Shown here: positions 43,466-51,269 of the stretch, piece by piece
Layout: each line of letters begins with the position of its first letter
Numbering within the stretch: position 1 is the stretch's first letter
DNA from: [Mycobacterium] fortunisiensis
GTDB lineage: Bacteria > Actinomycetota > Actinomycetes > Mycobacteriales > Mycobacteriaceae
Assembly (NCBI RefSeq): GCF_019050325.1
Contig: NZ_VOMB01000023.1
Span: 310,001-374,000, forward strand
Direction of reading: 5' to 3'
DNA length: 64,000 nucleotides
Notes under the pieces: generated by a model
Database searches by the model: none
What the model was told of the DNA's origin: nothing
What the model saw: the letters and a program-made list of their open reading frames with translations, nothing else
Program-made: the position numbers and the translations under genes

Positions 43466-43954
43466 TCATGTTCGAGAGGTGACGCTCCAACTGGCCATGA
43501 TGTTCAACGCATGCGCTGACGGGGTGTCGGGCGCGGCGGTGTACCCGACGAGGGACAGTCCGGGTGCCCCGGTGATCTCGAAGACGTTGTAGGTGAGCGT
43601 GAGGTCGCCGAACTCGGGATGGCAGAACTGTTTGACGCCGTGCCGGTGTCCGGCCACGTTGTGCGCTGCCCACCGGGTGCGGAACTCGATGCTCTGCGTG
43701 GCGAGTTCGCCGACGATCTGAGTGAGCGCCCGGCTGATCGCCTGCAGTACCTCGTCGGAGACGCCGGCGACATTGCCGCGCTCGATCTGCGTGTAGTACT
43801 CGGTGCTCACCCCGGCCAGTTGGGCGGCCTCCTCGCGCCGCAAGCCCGGCACCCGGCGCCGCACGCCCGGACTCAGCCCAACCTGCTCGGGGGTGATTTT
43901 CGCGCGACGACTCATCAGGAATTCCCTGACGTCCTTCGCGTGTCCATGCCCCAA
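43466..43954 (-). pseudogene. XRE/MmyB-type regulator lacking its central part
   Basis: A 162-residue frame. Residues 1-77 are a complete XRE helix-turn-helix of the MmyB/MLR type (RRRVPGLRREEAAQLAGVST, YYTQIERGN). Residues 79-155 are the C-terminal end of the ligand domain (VGELATQSIEFRTRWAAHNV through LSLVGYTAAPDTPSAHA). Full-length members run about 270-290 residues, with about 110-120 residues between these parts, including the acyl-binding core. They are missing and the two ends are joined in frame at about residue 78. It may make a stable DNA-binding protein that no longer senses ligand. Confidence 0.78.
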
Positions 43955-44083
43955 CAGTAGGGAAGAACCCGGGCCGGAGGGAGGTGTTGTGGGTACCCCC
44001 TATAAGCAGTGTCTCCCCATCCTCCCCAGCACCCTTTTAGCGTCGGGTGCAGAGAGATTTTCCAGTGAAACGAGGTCACCGAG

Positions 44084-45001
44084 ATGCCCGACAACGACAC
44101 CACACAGCAAGCATTCGACAGTTTCGTCGAGTTGTGGACCACCGGCACGACGGCGGGCCGGCGCGCGCCCGTGCTCCGCCGTCCCGACGAGGTCGGCCTG
44201 ACGTACGAGGATGTGGTCTTCCCGTCGATGGACGGTGTGCCGCTTGAGGGCTGGTTCATCCCGGCGGACTCGGACCGGCTGGTCATCCACAACCACTTCC
44301 TGCCCGGCAACCGCTACGGCTACCCGGGGCATCTGCCCGAGTTCGGCGGCCTAGGCGGTTTTGAGGTGAACTTCCTGCCCGAATACCAGGCGTTGCACGA
44401 CGCCGGCTACAACGTGCTGGCCTACGACATCCGCAATCACGGGATGAGCGGCCAGGGCAATGGCGGCATCGCCGGGATCGGGCTGACCGAGTACCGCGAC
44501 GTCATCGGATCGCTGCGCTACGCCGCGGCGCGGCCGGACACCGGGAAGATGAAAAAGGCACTGCTGTCGGTGTGCCTCGGCGCGGATTCCAACGCCGTCG
44601 CCTGGTCCAAGCATCCCGAGGAGTTCGCCGAGGTCCAGGCCATGGTGATGCTGCAACCGGTATCCGGCAGCTACATCGTCGAAGAGTTCATCAAGGGCAT
44701 CGGCATGGAGGATGGCTACGCCAAGTTCGACAAAGCCGTCCACGAGCGCACCGGGTTCCACCTGTCCGAGCAATCACCGTTGGAGCACGTGAAGGCCGTG
44801 AGCGTGCCGACTCTCGTCGCCCAGGTCCACGACGACACGATGACGCGGCCACAGGACGTGCAGGACATCTATGACGCGATCCCGGTCGAGGAGAAGAACC
44901 TCTACTGGATCACCGGAACCGACCGGCGATTCGACGGATACAACTTCTTCGGTGTGCACCCCGAGGTGCCGATCGAATGGTTCGACAAGTATGTCAAATA
45001 G
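44084..45001 (+). CDS. Alpha/beta hydrolase with Cys at the nucleophile position
   Basis: A 305-residue alpha/beta hydrolase: YEDVVFPSMDGVPLEGWFIP, a cap-like stretch, VLAYDIRNHGMSG, and at the nucleophile elbow LSVCLGADSN, where Cys164 takes the place of Ser in GxSxG, as in dienelactone hydrolases. Candidate acid and base are the Asp pair in AQVHDDTM and the His in FFGVHPE. It is divergent from the deleted MmyB-type regulator, an arrangement often seen for regulator-target pairs. A hydrolase of lactones or thioesters is possible; substrate unknown. Confidence 0.82.
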   Translation: MPDNDTTQQAFDSFVELWTTGTTAGRRAPVLRRPDEVGLTYEDVVFPSMDGVPLEGWFIPADSDRLVIHNHFLPGNRYGYPGHLPEFGGLGGFEVNFLPEYQALHDAGYNVLAYDIRNHGMSGQGNGGIAGIGLTEYRDVIGSLRYAAARPDTGKMKKALLSVCLGADSNAVAWSKHPEEFAEVQAMVMLQPVSGSYIVEEFIKGIGMEDGYAKFDKAVHERTGFHLSEQSPLEHVKAVSVPTLVAQVHDDTMTRPQDVQDIYDAIPVEEKNLYWITGTDRRFDGYNFFGVHPEVPIEWFDKYVK

Positions 45002-45042
45002 TCGGGACGCTCACCGGAGCTGAGTACCTCTCATCCTGCGCC

Positions 45043-45113
45043 CTGTGGCGAATGTGCAGGCTTTCGAGGAAAATTCACGGTTTTTGCACCGATAAACTGC
45101 ACGTTCGTCACAG
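45043..45113. repeat. 71-nt palindromic element, copy 1
   Basis: Arms CTGTGGCGAATGTGCAG (45043-45059) and CTGCACGTTCGTCACAG (45097-45113) pair over 17 positions; the two mismatches become G-U pairs in RNA. The 37-nt loop has the same length as in the copy at 54052-54122, whose arms are nearly identical while the loop sequence is unrelated. It lies at the convergent ends of the hydrolase and P450-TetR genes and may act as terminator. Confidence 0.75.
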
Positions 45114-46115
45114 GGCCCTGGACGGACCGTGGTCGCCGGCGACGTGGGTCGACAGCGACGTCCATCGTGGATAGAGGACGGCCGGGCCCAGCCATCGAGC
45201 AACGAAGCGGCGTAAGGCGACACCGTTACGCGGCGTTTGTCCAGGATCGGTCAGCATGGATTGCACCGTGCGCAACGTCATCTCGGCGAGTTCACGCAGC
45301 GCGGTGTCGTCGAAGCCCTGAAGCCTCCAATCGACATCGAAGCGGTGCAAAACGGACAGGCAGAATGCGATGGCCGTGTCGGAGGTCAGCGACGCGACGG
45401 CTTCGCCGTCGTCACTCCGGGAGAGTAGTTTCTCCAGCTGCGGGTCACCTGAGAGGTTCTCGACTCCGAATGAAACACTTTCGACCACCGCAGTGACCGG
45501 GTCGTTGAGGCCGCTGACGTGATCTGCAATCTGATCGATGAATCCGTTGACGGCACGCATAGCGCTGGCGATGAGCAGCGCGTCGGCATTGGGAAAGTAG
45601 CGGTACACCGTCTGGCGGGTGACTCCGAGCCTGCGGGCGACGTCGGCAAGCCGGATGGCTGCTCCATGCTCGGCGATCTCCTCATCGACCGCAGTCAGGA
45701 TGCGCGAGAGAGCTTCCTCGTCGGATGCGGGCGCCATCACAAGCTTTTCGCTGGTGAACTCGATCGGAAGAGTTGTCGGACCGGTCATTCCCAGCAGGGA
45801 TTTCCACGGGGCCGGCCCGACGAGACGGGTGGCGGGAAGGCGACGGGTGAGGACGGTGAGTGCCTCCGCCAGCTCCCGGCGTGCGAGGTTCGCGCCTAGA
45901 CAATAGTGCGCTCCACCGCCGAACGTCAGAATTGCGGGGACGTCCTTGCGGGCGATGTCGAAGCGGTCAGCATCGTCATAGATCGCTGGATCTCGATTGG
46001 CTGCAAAGGTGTTCGCGAGTACGAAGGTCCCCGCCGGGAACAGATGGCCACCGAACTCGACATCGTCGACGGCGGCGCGCGGCACGATGCAGGCTGCCGA
46101 TGCGGCCGTCAACAA
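45108..46115 (-). pseudogene. 5'-truncated cytochrome P450-TetR fusion
   Basis: An open frame of 335 residues. Residues 12-120 are the last part of a bacterial cytochrome P450: PRAAVDDVEFGGHLFPAG, AANRDPAIYDDADRFDI, and the heme loop FGGGAHYCLGANLA with the thiolate ligand Cys72. The oxygen-binding I helix, the ExxR helix and everything before are missing (about 270 residues). From about residue 128 a full TetR regulator follows in frame (LADVARRLGVTRQTVYRYFPNADAL). The only start is a TTG. The frame begins just past the terminator of the tRNA-Ala, so the 5' part was probably lost in an event at the tRNA. The TetR half could still function if expressed. Confidence 0.75.
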
Positions 46116-46120
46116 ACGAG

Positions 46121-46152
46121 AAATGGCAGATCAGTTGCCTGACCTGCCATTT
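46121..46152 (-). terminator. Terminator of tRNA-Ala
   Basis: AAATGGCAG (46121-46129) pairs with CTGCCATTT (46144-46152), and inside it TCAG with CTGA, closing on TTGC, with a single A/C mismatch between the two stems. On the minus strand it begins 6 nt after the tRNA 3' end and is followed by a T-rich stretch, so it is a good intrinsic terminator. Confidence 0.8.
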
Positions 46153-46157
46153 GAGAG

Positions 46158-46230
46158 TGGAGCTAAGGGGAATCGAACCCCTGACCTTCTCGATGCGAAC
46201 GAGACGCGCTACCAACTGCGCTATAGCCCC
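46158..46230 (-). tRNA. tRNA-Ala (anticodon CGC)
   Basis: A 73-nt cloverleaf on the minus strand. The acceptor stem GGGGCTA/TAGCTCC contains the G3-U70 wobble that is the identity element of tRNA-Ala. Anticodon stem TCTCG/CGAGA encloses TTCGCAT, giving anticodon CGC (codon GCG). The T-arm has GGTTCGATTCC; discriminator A. It marks the right edge of the accessory region. Confidence 0.96.
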
Positions 46231-46285
46231 TGATACCGGAAGCAAAGGCTACCAGCCACCGGCCGCTAACCGGAAACCGGCCGGC

Positions 46286-47455
46286 CTACTGCCCGGCAGC
46301 CCGAGGTAGATCGTATTCGCGGGCCGCTGACCGGTACGACGCATAGGCTAGGTGCTCGAAGATCGGATCCTCGTCGTCGATGTCGAGCACGACCGCACCC
46401 GGCCGACGCAACCGGGCCGGCACCACGTCCAGCTTGTGGTCGTCGGTGTTCTCCACGCCGAGCCGCGACCGCGCGATCCGTTGCGCGCGCCGACGCCGCA
46501 GCTGCTCCTCGATCCGGGTCTGACGGCGCAGGTAGGCCAGGTAGAGCACGGTCAACGTACCGGCGGTGCCGCACACCCACCAGGCCGACGGGGTGACCAG
46601 GAAGGCCGCGCCGGCCGAGAACACCATCGCGACGGCCAGGACCGCGAGCACGCGCTTGCGGAACCGGAACTTGCGGGCACTGACCTCCGCGGCGGTCTTG
46701 GACTCGAACCGGCGCTGCCGGGTGGCATTCAGCGACGTGACGGGTGCCTCCGGCTGCTCCGCGTCGTCGGGCTCGTTCTCCGCTTCGGGTTCCAGCCCGG
46801 ACGTGTCGGCAACGTATTCGTACTCGTCGTCGGACATGTCCTCGGAATCGTCGGCGGCCTCAGGCTCGGGCTCGGACTCCTCGGCCGGTTCCTCGACCGG
46901 CTCCTCGACGGCGCCGAGATCCACTGGGATTCGCTCGGTTTGAGCCTCGGACTCCGGCTCGGGCTCCGGCTCCGGCTCCGGTTCGGCGACGGGCTCAGCT
47001 TCAGGCTCAGGGGCGGTCTCGAATTCCAGCTCCAGCTCGGGCTCGGAGTCGACGACCGTGCCCATCGGCAGCGCCCCGGAGTCCTCGTCGACGATGTCGA
47101 CGTCGAGGTAGTCGGGTTCGGTGGTCTCGACGGTCGCGGCGGCCACCACGACCGTGCGCTTCACGTGTACCTCGGCCGGCGGTTCCTCTTCCGCGTAGGC
47201 GTCGTCGTATTCCTCGTCGAGATCGGAGTCGAGATGGTCGGCGGCGGGCTGCCAGTCTGGATCGCTGTGGTGTCCGGCGGCCGGCCCGCGCCGTAGCCGT
47301 TGCGCGTTGCGTCCGCCGTTGAGCACTCTGGTCGCCAGGGCGACGTCGCTGGTACGACGCACCGAGTCGCGCTTGCTGATCAACATCGGAACCAGCACGA
47401 AAAGCCAGAGAACGACGAGGGAAATCCACAGTAGAGACTGGGGGATGCTTGGCAT
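46286..47455 (-). CDS. glpR: GlpR / SepX-like divisome membrane protein (Rv0996-like)
   Basis: A 389-residue protein: N-terminal transmembrane helix (about residues 8-25, ending in the basic KRDSVRR), a conserved SDVALATRVLNGG motif, a long acidic, Glu/Pro-rich disordered stretch (about 77-240), and two transmembrane helices (about 268-309) before a basic C-terminal domain. This is the layout of Rv0996, and of GlpR/SepX, the membrane receptor for the gephyrin-like protein Glp at the growing pole and septum in Corynebacterium. A Glp candidate is encoded two genes upstream, which supports the call. Confidence 0.85.
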   Translation of the reverse strand: MPSIPQSLLWISLVVLWLFVLVPMLISKRDSVRRTSDVALATRVLNGGRNAQRLRRGPAAGHHSDPDWQPAADHLDSDLDEEYDDAYAEEEPPAEVHVKRTVVVAAATVETTEPDYLDVDIVDEDSGALPMGTVVDSEPELELEFETAPEPEAEPVAEPEPEPEPEPESEAQTERIPVDLGAVEEPVEEPAEESEPEPEAADDSEDMSDDEYEYVADTSGLEPEAENEPDDAEQPEAPVTSLNATRQRRFESKTAAEVSARKFRFRKRVLAVLAVAMVFSAGAAFLVTPSAWWVCGTAGTLTVLYLAYLRRQTRIEEQLRRRRAQRIARSRLGVENTDDHKLDVVPARLRRPGAVVLDIDDEDPIFEHLAYASYRSAAREYDLPRAAGQ

Positions 47456-47595
47456 GACGCCTGCTCCTTTCCCCGTTCAGGCTAGGTCTGCGACCAGCGC
47501 ATCCATGGATGGCGCGCCGACACAATTACACACCTGTAATTCGATCGATACAAGCACCACCAGTCACACGTGTCACATCAGCAACAGGCGGTCGT

Positions 47596-47655
47596 CGCGT
47601 GTGAAGCGCCATGGCGAAAAAGCCGCCGTCCAGCCGCCACAGCGCTTCACACGCG
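47596..47655. terminator. Long-arm hairpin downstream of rimJ
   Basis: Perfect 14-bp arms CGCGTGTGAAGCGC (47596-47609) and GCGCTTCACACGCG (47642-47655) with a 32-nt loop containing GGCG/CGCC segments. It begins just past the rimJ stop codon on the minus strand and ends about 140 bp before glpR, so it may terminate the galU-glp-rimJ unit. Confidence 0.6.
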
Positions 47656-47663
47656 GAAATGGC

Positions 47664-48323
47664 TCAGCACCAACTGGCGCGGCCCCCCGAAACCAGCGCC
47701 TGCGTCGCCGAATGCGTCAGCTCCTCCAGCGTGATCGCCACCAGCAGGTGGTCCCGCCAGGCGCCGTCGACCTCCAGGTAGCGGCGTAACAACCCCTCCT
47801 CGCGGAAACCCACCCGCGCCAGCACCGCCCGGCTCGCCGCGTTCTCCGGCCGCACCGTGGCCTCCACCCGATGCAATTGCACCCCGGTGAAGCAGTGGTC
47901 GAGCCCGAGCGCCAGCGCCCCGGTGGCCACCCCACCCCCGGTCTTGTCGCTGGCCACCCAGTAGCCGATCCATGCCGAGCGCAATGCCCCGTGCGTCACG
48001 TTGCCGATCGTCAGCTGCCCGGCGAAATGTCCGTCGAGCTCGATCGCGTACGGCAGCATCCGCCCCCGCCTGGCCTCGCTGCGCAGCCCCGAGCAGATCG
48101 CGGGCCACGACGAAACCGAATGGCGGACATGCCAATCCACGCCGCTGACCGGCTCCCACGGTTCCAGGTGAGCCTGGTCAGCCAGCCGGATCCGGCTCCA
48201 CACCGCGGCGTCGCGCAGCCGCACCGGCCGCAGCCGCACCACCCCGGCCGGCACCCGCAGCGGGCCGATCGAACCGGGCCAGCCCGGGTGGAATGCGCTG
48301 GACCGGAACATGGTCATGCGCAC
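47664..48323 (-). CDS. rimJ: GNAT-family N-acetyltransferase (RimJ-like)
   Basis: A 219-residue RimJ/RimL-type acetyltransferase: VRLRPVRLRDAAVWSRIR, IGYWVASDKTGGGVATGALAL with the acetyl-CoA loop, and the terminal HRVEATVRPENAASRAVLARVGF. Ribosomal or other protein N-termini are the usual targets. GTG at 48323 or ATGs at 48317 and 48311 are all possible; none has a clearly better ribosome site. Position matches Rv0995. Confidence 0.88.
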   Translation of the reverse strand: MRMTMFRSSAFHPGWPGSIGPLRVPAGVVRLRPVRLRDAAVWSRIRLADQAHLEPWEPVSGVDWHVRHSVSSWPAICSGLRSEARRGRMLPYAIELDGHFAGQLTIGNVTHGALRSAWIGYWVASDKTGGGVATGALALGLDHCFTGVQLHRVEATVRPENAASRAVLARVGFREEGLLRRYLEVDGAWRDHLLVAITLEELTHSATQALVSGGRASWC

Positions 48324-48363
48324 CGTCGATTCGTCACACCGTCATTCATCGAATGAAGTCTTA

Positions 48364-49602
48364 TCAGCCGCGCTGGGCCAGGAACGCCACATCGACGGTT
48401 TCGCCGGTGCGAACCTCCTCGACCTCGCTGGGGATCACCACGAGACAGTTCGCCTCGGCCAGCGTCGCCAGCAGATGGGTGGATGCTCCGGGCGCCCCGC
48501 CGAGGGCCTGCACCAGGTATTCGCCGCTGTCCTGGTCCCGCATCAGCTGCCCACGCAGATAGCCGGTGCGCCCGGCCACCGAGCTGATCGGTGACAGTGT
48601 GCGGGCCTGGACCACGCGGCGCATCGGCTGGCGCTTGCCCAGGGACAGCCGGATCAGCGGGCGCACCATCACCTCGAACACCACCAACGCGCTCACCGGG
48701 TTGGCGGGCAGCAGGAACACCGGAACGCGGTCGCGTCCGAGCTGGCCGAACCCTTGCACCGACCCGGGATGCATCGCGATCCGGGACACCTCCATGTCGC
48801 CGAGTTCGGCGAGCACGGTGCGCACCGATTCGGCGGCGGCCCCGCCCACCGCCCCGGCGATCACCACGATCTCGTTCCGATTGACTTGGCCTTCAACAGT
48901 TTCCCGCAGTTCGCGGGGGTCAGTGCTGATGATGCCGACCCGGTTGACCTCCGCGCCCGCGTCGCGACCGGCCGCGGCCAGCGCATAGGAGTTCACGTCG
49001 TACACCTGCCCGGTGCCGGGCGTGCGGGACACGTCGACGAGTTCGCCGCCCACGCACATCACCGACAATCGTGGCCGCGGATGCACCAGCACCCGGTCCC
49101 GCCCGACCGCGGCCAGCAACCCCACCTGGGCCGGGCCGATGATCGTGCCGGCCCGCACCGCGACGTCGCCGGGCTGCACGTCGTCACCGGTGCGCCGGAC
49201 GTAGGCACCGGAGCGCACACTGCGCAAAATCCGGACCCGGCTCTCTCCGCCGTCGGTCCACCGCAACGGCAGCACCGCGTCGGCCAGGGTCGGCATCGGC
49301 GCCCCGGTCTGCACCCGGGCGGCCTGCCGGGGCTGCAACCGGCTAGGGGTGCGGGCACCGGCCTCGATCGAGCCCATCACCGGCAGGCTGATCTCCCCGG
49401 CACCGTCGCCCACCGACATCACGTCGACGCTGCGTACCGCATATCCGTCGATGGCGGCCTGATCGAATCCCGGCATCGGCCGTTCGGTGACGACCTCCTC
49501 GGCACACATCAGGCCCTGTGACTCGGCGATGGCCACCCGCACCGGTCGGGGCGCCACCGCGGCAGCCGCTACCCGAGCCTGCTGTTCCTCCACCGAACGC
49601 AC
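48364..49602 (-). CDS. glp: Gephyrin-like MoeA-family protein (Glp/MoeA1)
   Basis: A 412-residue MoeA-fold protein: RPMPGFDQAAIDGYAVRS at the N-terminus, the subdomain with GAPMPTLADAVLPL, the MPT-binding region VVIAGAVGGAAAESV, LPANPVSALVVFEVMVRP, and a C-terminal beta domain. The usual MoeA motif xGGVSxG is replaced by GAVGGAA. That and the linked glpR gene suggest the cell-division Glp role shown in Corynebacterium instead of, or besides, molybdenum insertion. It is named moeA1 in M. tuberculosis (Rv0994). Confidence 0.85.
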   Translation of the reverse strand: MRSVEEQQARVAAAAVAPRPVRVAIAESQGLMCAEEVVTERPMPGFDQAAIDGYAVRSVDVMSVGDGAGEISLPVMGSIEAGARTPSRLQPRQAARVQTGAPMPTLADAVLPLRWTDGGESRVRILRSVRSGAYVRRTGDDVQPGDVAVRAGTIIGPAQVGLLAAVGRDRVLVHPRPRLSVMCVGGELVDVSRTPGTGQVYDVNSYALAAAGRDAGAEVNRVGIISTDPRELRETVEGQVNRNEIVVIAGAVGGAAAESVRTVLAELGDMEVSRIAMHPGSVQGFGQLGRDRVPVFLLPANPVSALVVFEVMVRPLIRLSLGKRQPMRRVVQARTLSPISSVAGRTGYLRGQLMRDQDSGEYLVQALGGAPGASTHLLATLAEANCLVVIPSEVEEVRTGETVDVAFLAQRG

Positions 49603-49647
49603 AACACGCCTTCCTGTCTACGGGCCGACGTGCGGGCCAGCTCGTTG

Positions 49648-50577
49648 CTAGCCCTCCTGTCCGGTCAGGCCCAATCGTTCGACCAACCACCGCCGCAACT
49701 CGGGGCCGTAGTCGTCACGTTCCAACGCAAAGTCAACCGCAGCCTTCAGGTAGCCGCCGGGATTTCCCAGGTCGTGTCGGGCTCCGCGATGCACCACCAC
49801 GTGCACGGGATGGCCCTCTTCGATCAGCAGAGCGATGGCGTCGGTGAGCTGGATCTCCCCGCCCACCCCGCGCGAAACCCGGCGCAGGGCATCGAAGATC
49901 GCCCGGTCCAGCAGGTAGCGGCCGGCGGCGGCATACGGCGACGGCGCATCCTCGGCCTTGGGCTTTTCCACCATGCCCTTGACCCGCAGCACGTTGGGGT
50001 TGGCCGCGTCGGGCACGGTCTCGACGTCGAAGACGCCGTAGGCGCTGATCTCGTCGGCGGGCACCTCGATCGCGCACAGCACCGAACCGCCGCGCTTGGC
50101 CCGCACCTTCGACATGGTTTCCAGCACACCGGTGGGCAGCACCAGGTCGTCGGGCAGCAGCACCGCGATGGCGTCCTCGTCCGGGGCCAGCGCCGCCTCC
50201 ACGCAGCTGACCGCATGGCCCAGGCCCAGCGGCTCGGCCTGCACCACGGACTCGACCTTGATCAGGGCGGGTGCGCGACGCACCTTCTCCAGCATGGTCT
50301 GCTTGCCGCGGGCCTCCAGCGTGCCCTCCAGCACCAGGTCTTCGACGAAGTGCGCGACGACACCGTCTTTGCCCTCGGAGGTGATGATGATCAGCCGCTC
50401 GGCACCGGCCTCGGCGGCCTCGGCGGCCACCAACTCGATGCCCGGGGTGTCGACCACCGGGAGCAATTCCTTGGGGACCGTCTTGGTCGCCGGCAGGAAG
50501 CGCGTGCCAAGGCCGGCCGCCGGGACGACGGCCGTGTAGGGAATCGGCACTTCAGGCGCCTTGGGAGACGTGCTCAT
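49648..50577 (-). CDS. galU: UTP--glucose-1-phosphate uridylyltransferase
   Basis: GalU makes UDP-glucose for glycogen, trehalose, and cell-wall glycans. The 309-residue nucleotidyltransferase has VVPAAGLGTRFLPATKTVPK with the activating Lys, VVDTPGIELVAAEAAEAG, LLPDDLVLPTGV and VEKPKAEDAPSPYAAAGRY. Downstream glp and rimJ lie on the same strand with short gaps, so one transcript is likely. Confidence 0.96.
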   Translation of the reverse strand: MSTSPKAPEVPIPYTAVVPAAGLGTRFLPATKTVPKELLPVVDTPGIELVAAEAAEAGAERLIIITSEGKDGVVAHFVEDLVLEGTLEARGKQTMLEKVRRAPALIKVESVVQAEPLGLGHAVSCVEAALAPDEDAIAVLLPDDLVLPTGVLETMSKVRAKRGGSVLCAIEVPADEISAYGVFDVETVPDAANPNVLRVKGMVEKPKAEDAPSPYAAAGRYLLDRAIFDALRRVSRGVGGEIQLTDAIALLIEEGHPVHVVVHRGARHDLGNPGGYLKAAVDFALERDDYGPELRRWLVERLGLTGQEG

Positions 50578-50604
50578 CGTTCACACACTAACGCCCATTC
50601 TGAG

Positions 50605-51213
50605 ATGGTGGTGGGCGTGACCCTGCCGACCAAGACCGAGTGGCGAGCCGGCGTTCTGCGGGCGCGGCGGGCCGTGCCGGCCGATCTGCGCGACCGCGAG
50701 GCGCAGGCGATTTGCCGTTGGCTGCCCGGTTTGGTGCGTGGCGGGCAAACAGTCTGCGCGTACGTTCCGGTCGGCTCCGAACCGGGGTCGTCGGCCCTGC
50801 TGGATGCGCTCGCCGAACTCGGTGTGCGCGTGTTGCTTCCGGTGGCCCGCACTGACGAGGACGGGCGCGGCCTGCCGTTGCAGTGGGGCCGGTATGAGCC
50901 GGGCACGCTGGTGGCCGCCGAGTTCGGCCTGCGCGAGCCGCCGCCGCCGTGGTTGCCCGCCGGGCGGATCGCCGAGGCCGAGGTGGTCCTGGTACCCGCG
51001 CTGGCTGTGGACCGACGCGGTACCCGGCTGGGCCGTGGCGCCGGCTTCTACGACCGCAGCCTGATCCTCGCCGCACCGGATGCGCGGCTGGTCGCGGTGG
51101 TGCGTGACGACGAGCTCGTCGACGAGTTGCCGACCGACCCGCACGACGTGCCGATGACGCATGCATTGACCCCGTTGGGCGGGGTGGTGCCGCTCGCCGG
51201 CACCGGCACCTGA
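50605..51213 (+). CDS. 5-formyltetrahydrofolate cyclo-ligase
   Basis: It returns 5-formyl-THF to the folate pool as 5,10-methenyl-THF. The 202-residue protein shows WRAGVLRARRAVPADLRDREAQ, YVPVGSEPGS, VLVPALAVDRRGTRLGRGAGFYDRSL, which is the Mg-ATP signature, and a C-terminal strand. It is divergent from galU with a 27-bp spacer, so the transcript is probably leaderless; the ATG at 50605 or GTG at 50617 could be used. Position equals Rv0992c. Confidence 0.92.
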   Translation: MVVGVTLPTKTEWRAGVLRARRAVPADLRDREAQAICRWLPGLVRGGQTVCAYVPVGSEPGSSALLDALAELGVRVLLPVARTDEDGRGLPLQWGRYEPGTLVAAEFGLREPPPPWLPAGRIAEAEVVLVPALAVDRRGTRLGRGAGFYDRSLILAAPDARLVAVVRDDELVDELPTDPHDVPMTHALTPLGGVVPLAGTGT

Positions 51214-51269
51214 AACTCGCCCACTCGATTTGCCACGCACGGTTTGTCTTCAGGCATAGCGTCGGCGAC

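Noticed and set aside
45043..45113. Possible attachment site or small RNA at the palindromic element
   Set aside because: No duplicated tRNA end and no promoter visible; recorded only as a repeat.
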